Shown here: positions 15,750 to 17,320 of the stretch, one piece after another | How the letters are laid out: each line of letters opens with the position of its first letter | How positions within the stretch are numbered: position 1 is the first letter of the stretch | Assembly: GCA_030619405.1 (NCBI GenBank) | Contig: JAUXBK010000026.1 | Span: forward strand, 1-17,320 | DNA: 17,320 nt | Direction of reading: 5' to 3' | Origin: Sedimenticola sp. | GTDB taxonomy: Bacteria > Pseudomonadota > Gammaproteobacteria > Chromatiales > Chromatiaceae | Notes under the pieces: model-generated | The model's input: the letters and a program-made list of their open reading frames with translations, nothing else | What the model was told of the DNA's origin: nothing | The model's database searches: none | Translations under genes and position numbers: made by a program

Positions 15750-17039
15750 TCACCCCGATTGCTCCCTGGTGATAGCGCGATAACCGATATCGGTGCGGTA
15801 GTAGACCCCTTCCCAGCTGATCTGCCGGGCCAGCTGGTAAGCACGCGCCTGGGCCTCGGCCACACTGTCGCCCAGGGCCGTAGCGCAGAGTACCCGCCCG
15901 CCCGCTGTGACCACAGTTCCATCCTGCAGTGCGGTGCCGGCGTGGAACAGTTTGAGGTCCGGGCTCTCCTGCTCCGGCAGGCCATGGATGACATCCCCCT
16001 TGCGGTAATCGCCGGGGTAGCCGCCGGCCGCCATCACCACACCCAGTGCGGCCCGTGGGTCCCACTCTGCCCGTTCCTGCTCCAGCCGGCCCGCGATCGC
16101 GGCCAGACAGTGGGCCACCAGGTCAGAGCGCATGCGCAGCACGATGGGCTGGGTCTCCGGGTCTCCGAAGCGGCAGTTGTACTCGAGAACCCGGGGTATT
16201 CCGTCGCTGTCGATCATCACCCCGGCATAGAGAAAACCGGTGTAGGTGAGGCCCTCACTGGCCATGCCTTCGATCGTGGGGCGGATCACCAGGTTCATGA
16301 TTCTTTGATGTATCTCTTCCGTTACCACCGGTGCCGGCGAGTAGGCGCCCATGCCGCCGGTATTGGGTCCGCGGTCGCCATCGTCCCTCGCCTTGTGGTC
16401 CTGTGAACTGGCCATGGGCAGGATGTGGCGGCCGGCGGCCATGACGATGAAACTCGCCTCTTCCCCGGTCAGAAACTCCTCGATCACCACCTGGCTGCCT
16501 GCTTCACCGAAGCGGTTGCCGGAGAGCATGGCCCTGACGGTCGATTCTGCTGTCTGCATATCATGGGCAATGATGACGCCCTTGCCGGCGGCGAGGCCAT
16601 CCGCCTTGATGACGATGGGGACCCCTGTCTGCTGCAGATAGGCCAGCGCCGGCCCCACCTCGCTGAAGGTGGCGTAGGCGGCGGTGGGTATCTGGTGGCG
16701 CTGGAGAAACGCCTTGGTGAAGGCCTTCGAGCCCTCCAGCTGGGCCGCCCCCCGGCTGGGACCGAAGCATTTCAGTCCAGCGGCGGTGAAACGGTCGACG
16801 ATACCGGCGACCAGCGGTGCCTCCGGGCCGACGATGGTCAGGCCGATCTGTTTCTGCAGGGCAGCGGCCAGCAGCCCATCGATGTCGTCGGCAGCGATCT
16901 CCAGGTTCTCCAGCTTCGGTTCGAGTGCCGTGCCGGCGTTGCCCGGGGCTACGTATACCTGCTCTGCCAGGGGTGACTGAGCCGCCTTCCAGGCCAGTGC
17001 ATGTTCACGCCCGCCACCGCCAATGATCAGTATGTTCAT
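15750..17039 (-). CDS. purD: Phosphoribosylamine-glycine ligase
   Basis: PurD joins glycine to phosphoribosylamine with ATP, the second step of purine synthesis, in the cytoplasm. At 429 residues it equals E. coli PurD. It has the N-terminal MNILIIGGGGREHALAWK and GPEAPLVAGIVD, then the ATP-grasp core with SKAFTKAFLQRHQIPTA, VIKADGLAAGKGVIIAHDM and DRGPNTGGMGAYSPAPVV, and the metal-binding EYNCRFGDPETQPIVLRM. The ATG at 17037-17039 is fixed by the conserved N-terminus. In many gammaproteobacteria purH lies just upstream of purD. Here 281 bases upstream to the window edge are repeats, so purH, if present, is not closely coupled. Confidence 0.97.
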   Translation of the reverse strand: MNILIIGGGGREHALAWKAAQSPLAEQVYVAPGNAGTALEPKLENLEIAADDIDGLLAAALQKQIGLTIVGPEAPLVAGIVDRFTAAGLKCFGPSRGAAQLEGSKAFTKAFLQRHQIPTAAYATFSEVGPALAYLQQTGVPIVIKADGLAAGKGVIIAHDMQTAESTVRAMLSGNRFGEAGSQVVIEEFLTGEEASFIVMAAGRHILPMASSQDHKARDDGDRGPNTGGMGAYSPAPVVTEEIHQRIMNLVIRPTIEGMASEGLTYTGFLYAGVMIDSDGIPRVLEYNCRFGDPETQPIVLRMRSDLVAHCLAAIAGRLEQERAEWDPRAALGVVMAAGGYPGDYRKGDVIHGLPEQESPDLKLFHAGTALQDGTVVTAGGRVLCATALGDSVAEAQARAYQLARQISWEGVYYRTDIGYRAITREQSG

Positions 17040-17123
17040 ATCGCCATCGTCCGCTATCGGTTGTCAGGTAAAAGGTGTGTATGGCACAAAACCGCGAAAG
17101 TGCAAGCTAAACTGGCTCCTACC

Positions 17124-17240
17124 AGTAATTCTCAATGTGGCAGCAGAGTGCCGGCATCGCATCAAGGTTTTCACCACGAAGGAGACGAAGAGCACGAAGA
17201 ATTCTTGTTTTCAAATGTTTCTTCGTGCACTTCGTGGTGA
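17124..17240. repeat. Family B inverted repeat upstream of purD
   Basis: Outer arm AGTAATTCTCAATGTGG (17124-17140) and inner arms CACCACGAAGGAGACGAAG (17172-17190) and CTTCGTGCACTTCGTGGTGA (17221-17240) match the copy at 15380-15521. TTTTTTG follows the right arm, so on the plus strand this resembles a hairpin with a T-run. The facing outer arm (expected AGAATTGCT) is decayed. Confidence 0.8.
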
Positions 17241-17295
17241 TTTTTTGTCTACATTCAGACATCACCATTTCCACTCAAAATCATCTCCATAATTA

Positions 17296-17320
17296 GACAG
17301 GATTAACATGATTTTCAGGA
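17296..17320. repeat. Family C repeat arm, cut by the window end
   Basis: GACAGGATTAACATGATTTT followed by CAGGA runs to the last base. It matches the left arms at 8396 and 12062, so a longer element, probably with a facing arm, continues beyond the window. Confidence 0.75.

Overview
The window is GC-rich, mostly coding DNA from a gammaproteobacterium. The evidence is the gene neighbourhood amgK <> lptD-surA-pdxA ... apaG, an LptD with gammaproteobacterial-type cysteines, and PdxA and PurD sequences close to enterobacterial/pseudomonad types. The dense intergenic repeats resemble those of environmental, possibly sulfur-oxidising or symbiotic, lineages. That last point is inference; no genus can be named from this sequence.

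Layout. (1) Positions 1-7259 hold a remodelled outer-membrane-biogenesis cluster on the minus strand: lptD (3984-6875), surA (2390-3709), pdxA (1174-2229) and apaG (177-560). The rsmA/ksgA gene that usually sits between pdxA and apaG is absent. In its place, on the plus strand, are a secreted ankyrin-repeat protein and an overlapping 37-residue membrane miniprotein. (2) amgK (7260-8249), a cell-wall amino-sugar kinase, is divergent from lptD, but its usual partner murU does not follow. (3) Positions 8250-12745 are the accessory part. A cysteine-rich protein with a twin-arginine-like segment (8947-9648) lies behind a good sigma-54 promoter. It converges on three minus-strand genes: a PqqD-like peptide-binding protein, an HprK-related kinase and an uncharacterised nucleotidyltransferase. 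These three match the 'HPr-rel-A' gene set, whose biochemical function is, to my knowledge, unestablished. (4) glgP (12746-15217, glycogen phosphorylase) and purD (15750-17039, purine synthesis) complete the window on the minus strand.

Between almost all genes lie inverted-repeat elements of at least four kinds: A (cores like GCGGATTGACGCGGAT), B (CACGAAG cores), C (ACAGGATT cores), and GTAG-headed paired palindromes that look like REPIN/BIME elements. Some are nested. They separate genes that are usually tightly packed, such as lptD/surA/pdxA and the three HPr-rel-A genes.

The best lead is region 3. The working hypothesis is that the PqqD-like protein binds a peptide or protein, the HprK-like kinase and the nucleotidyltransferase modify it, and the neighbouring RR-protein is the candidate substrate or effector. 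No direct evidence of modification is visible in DNA.
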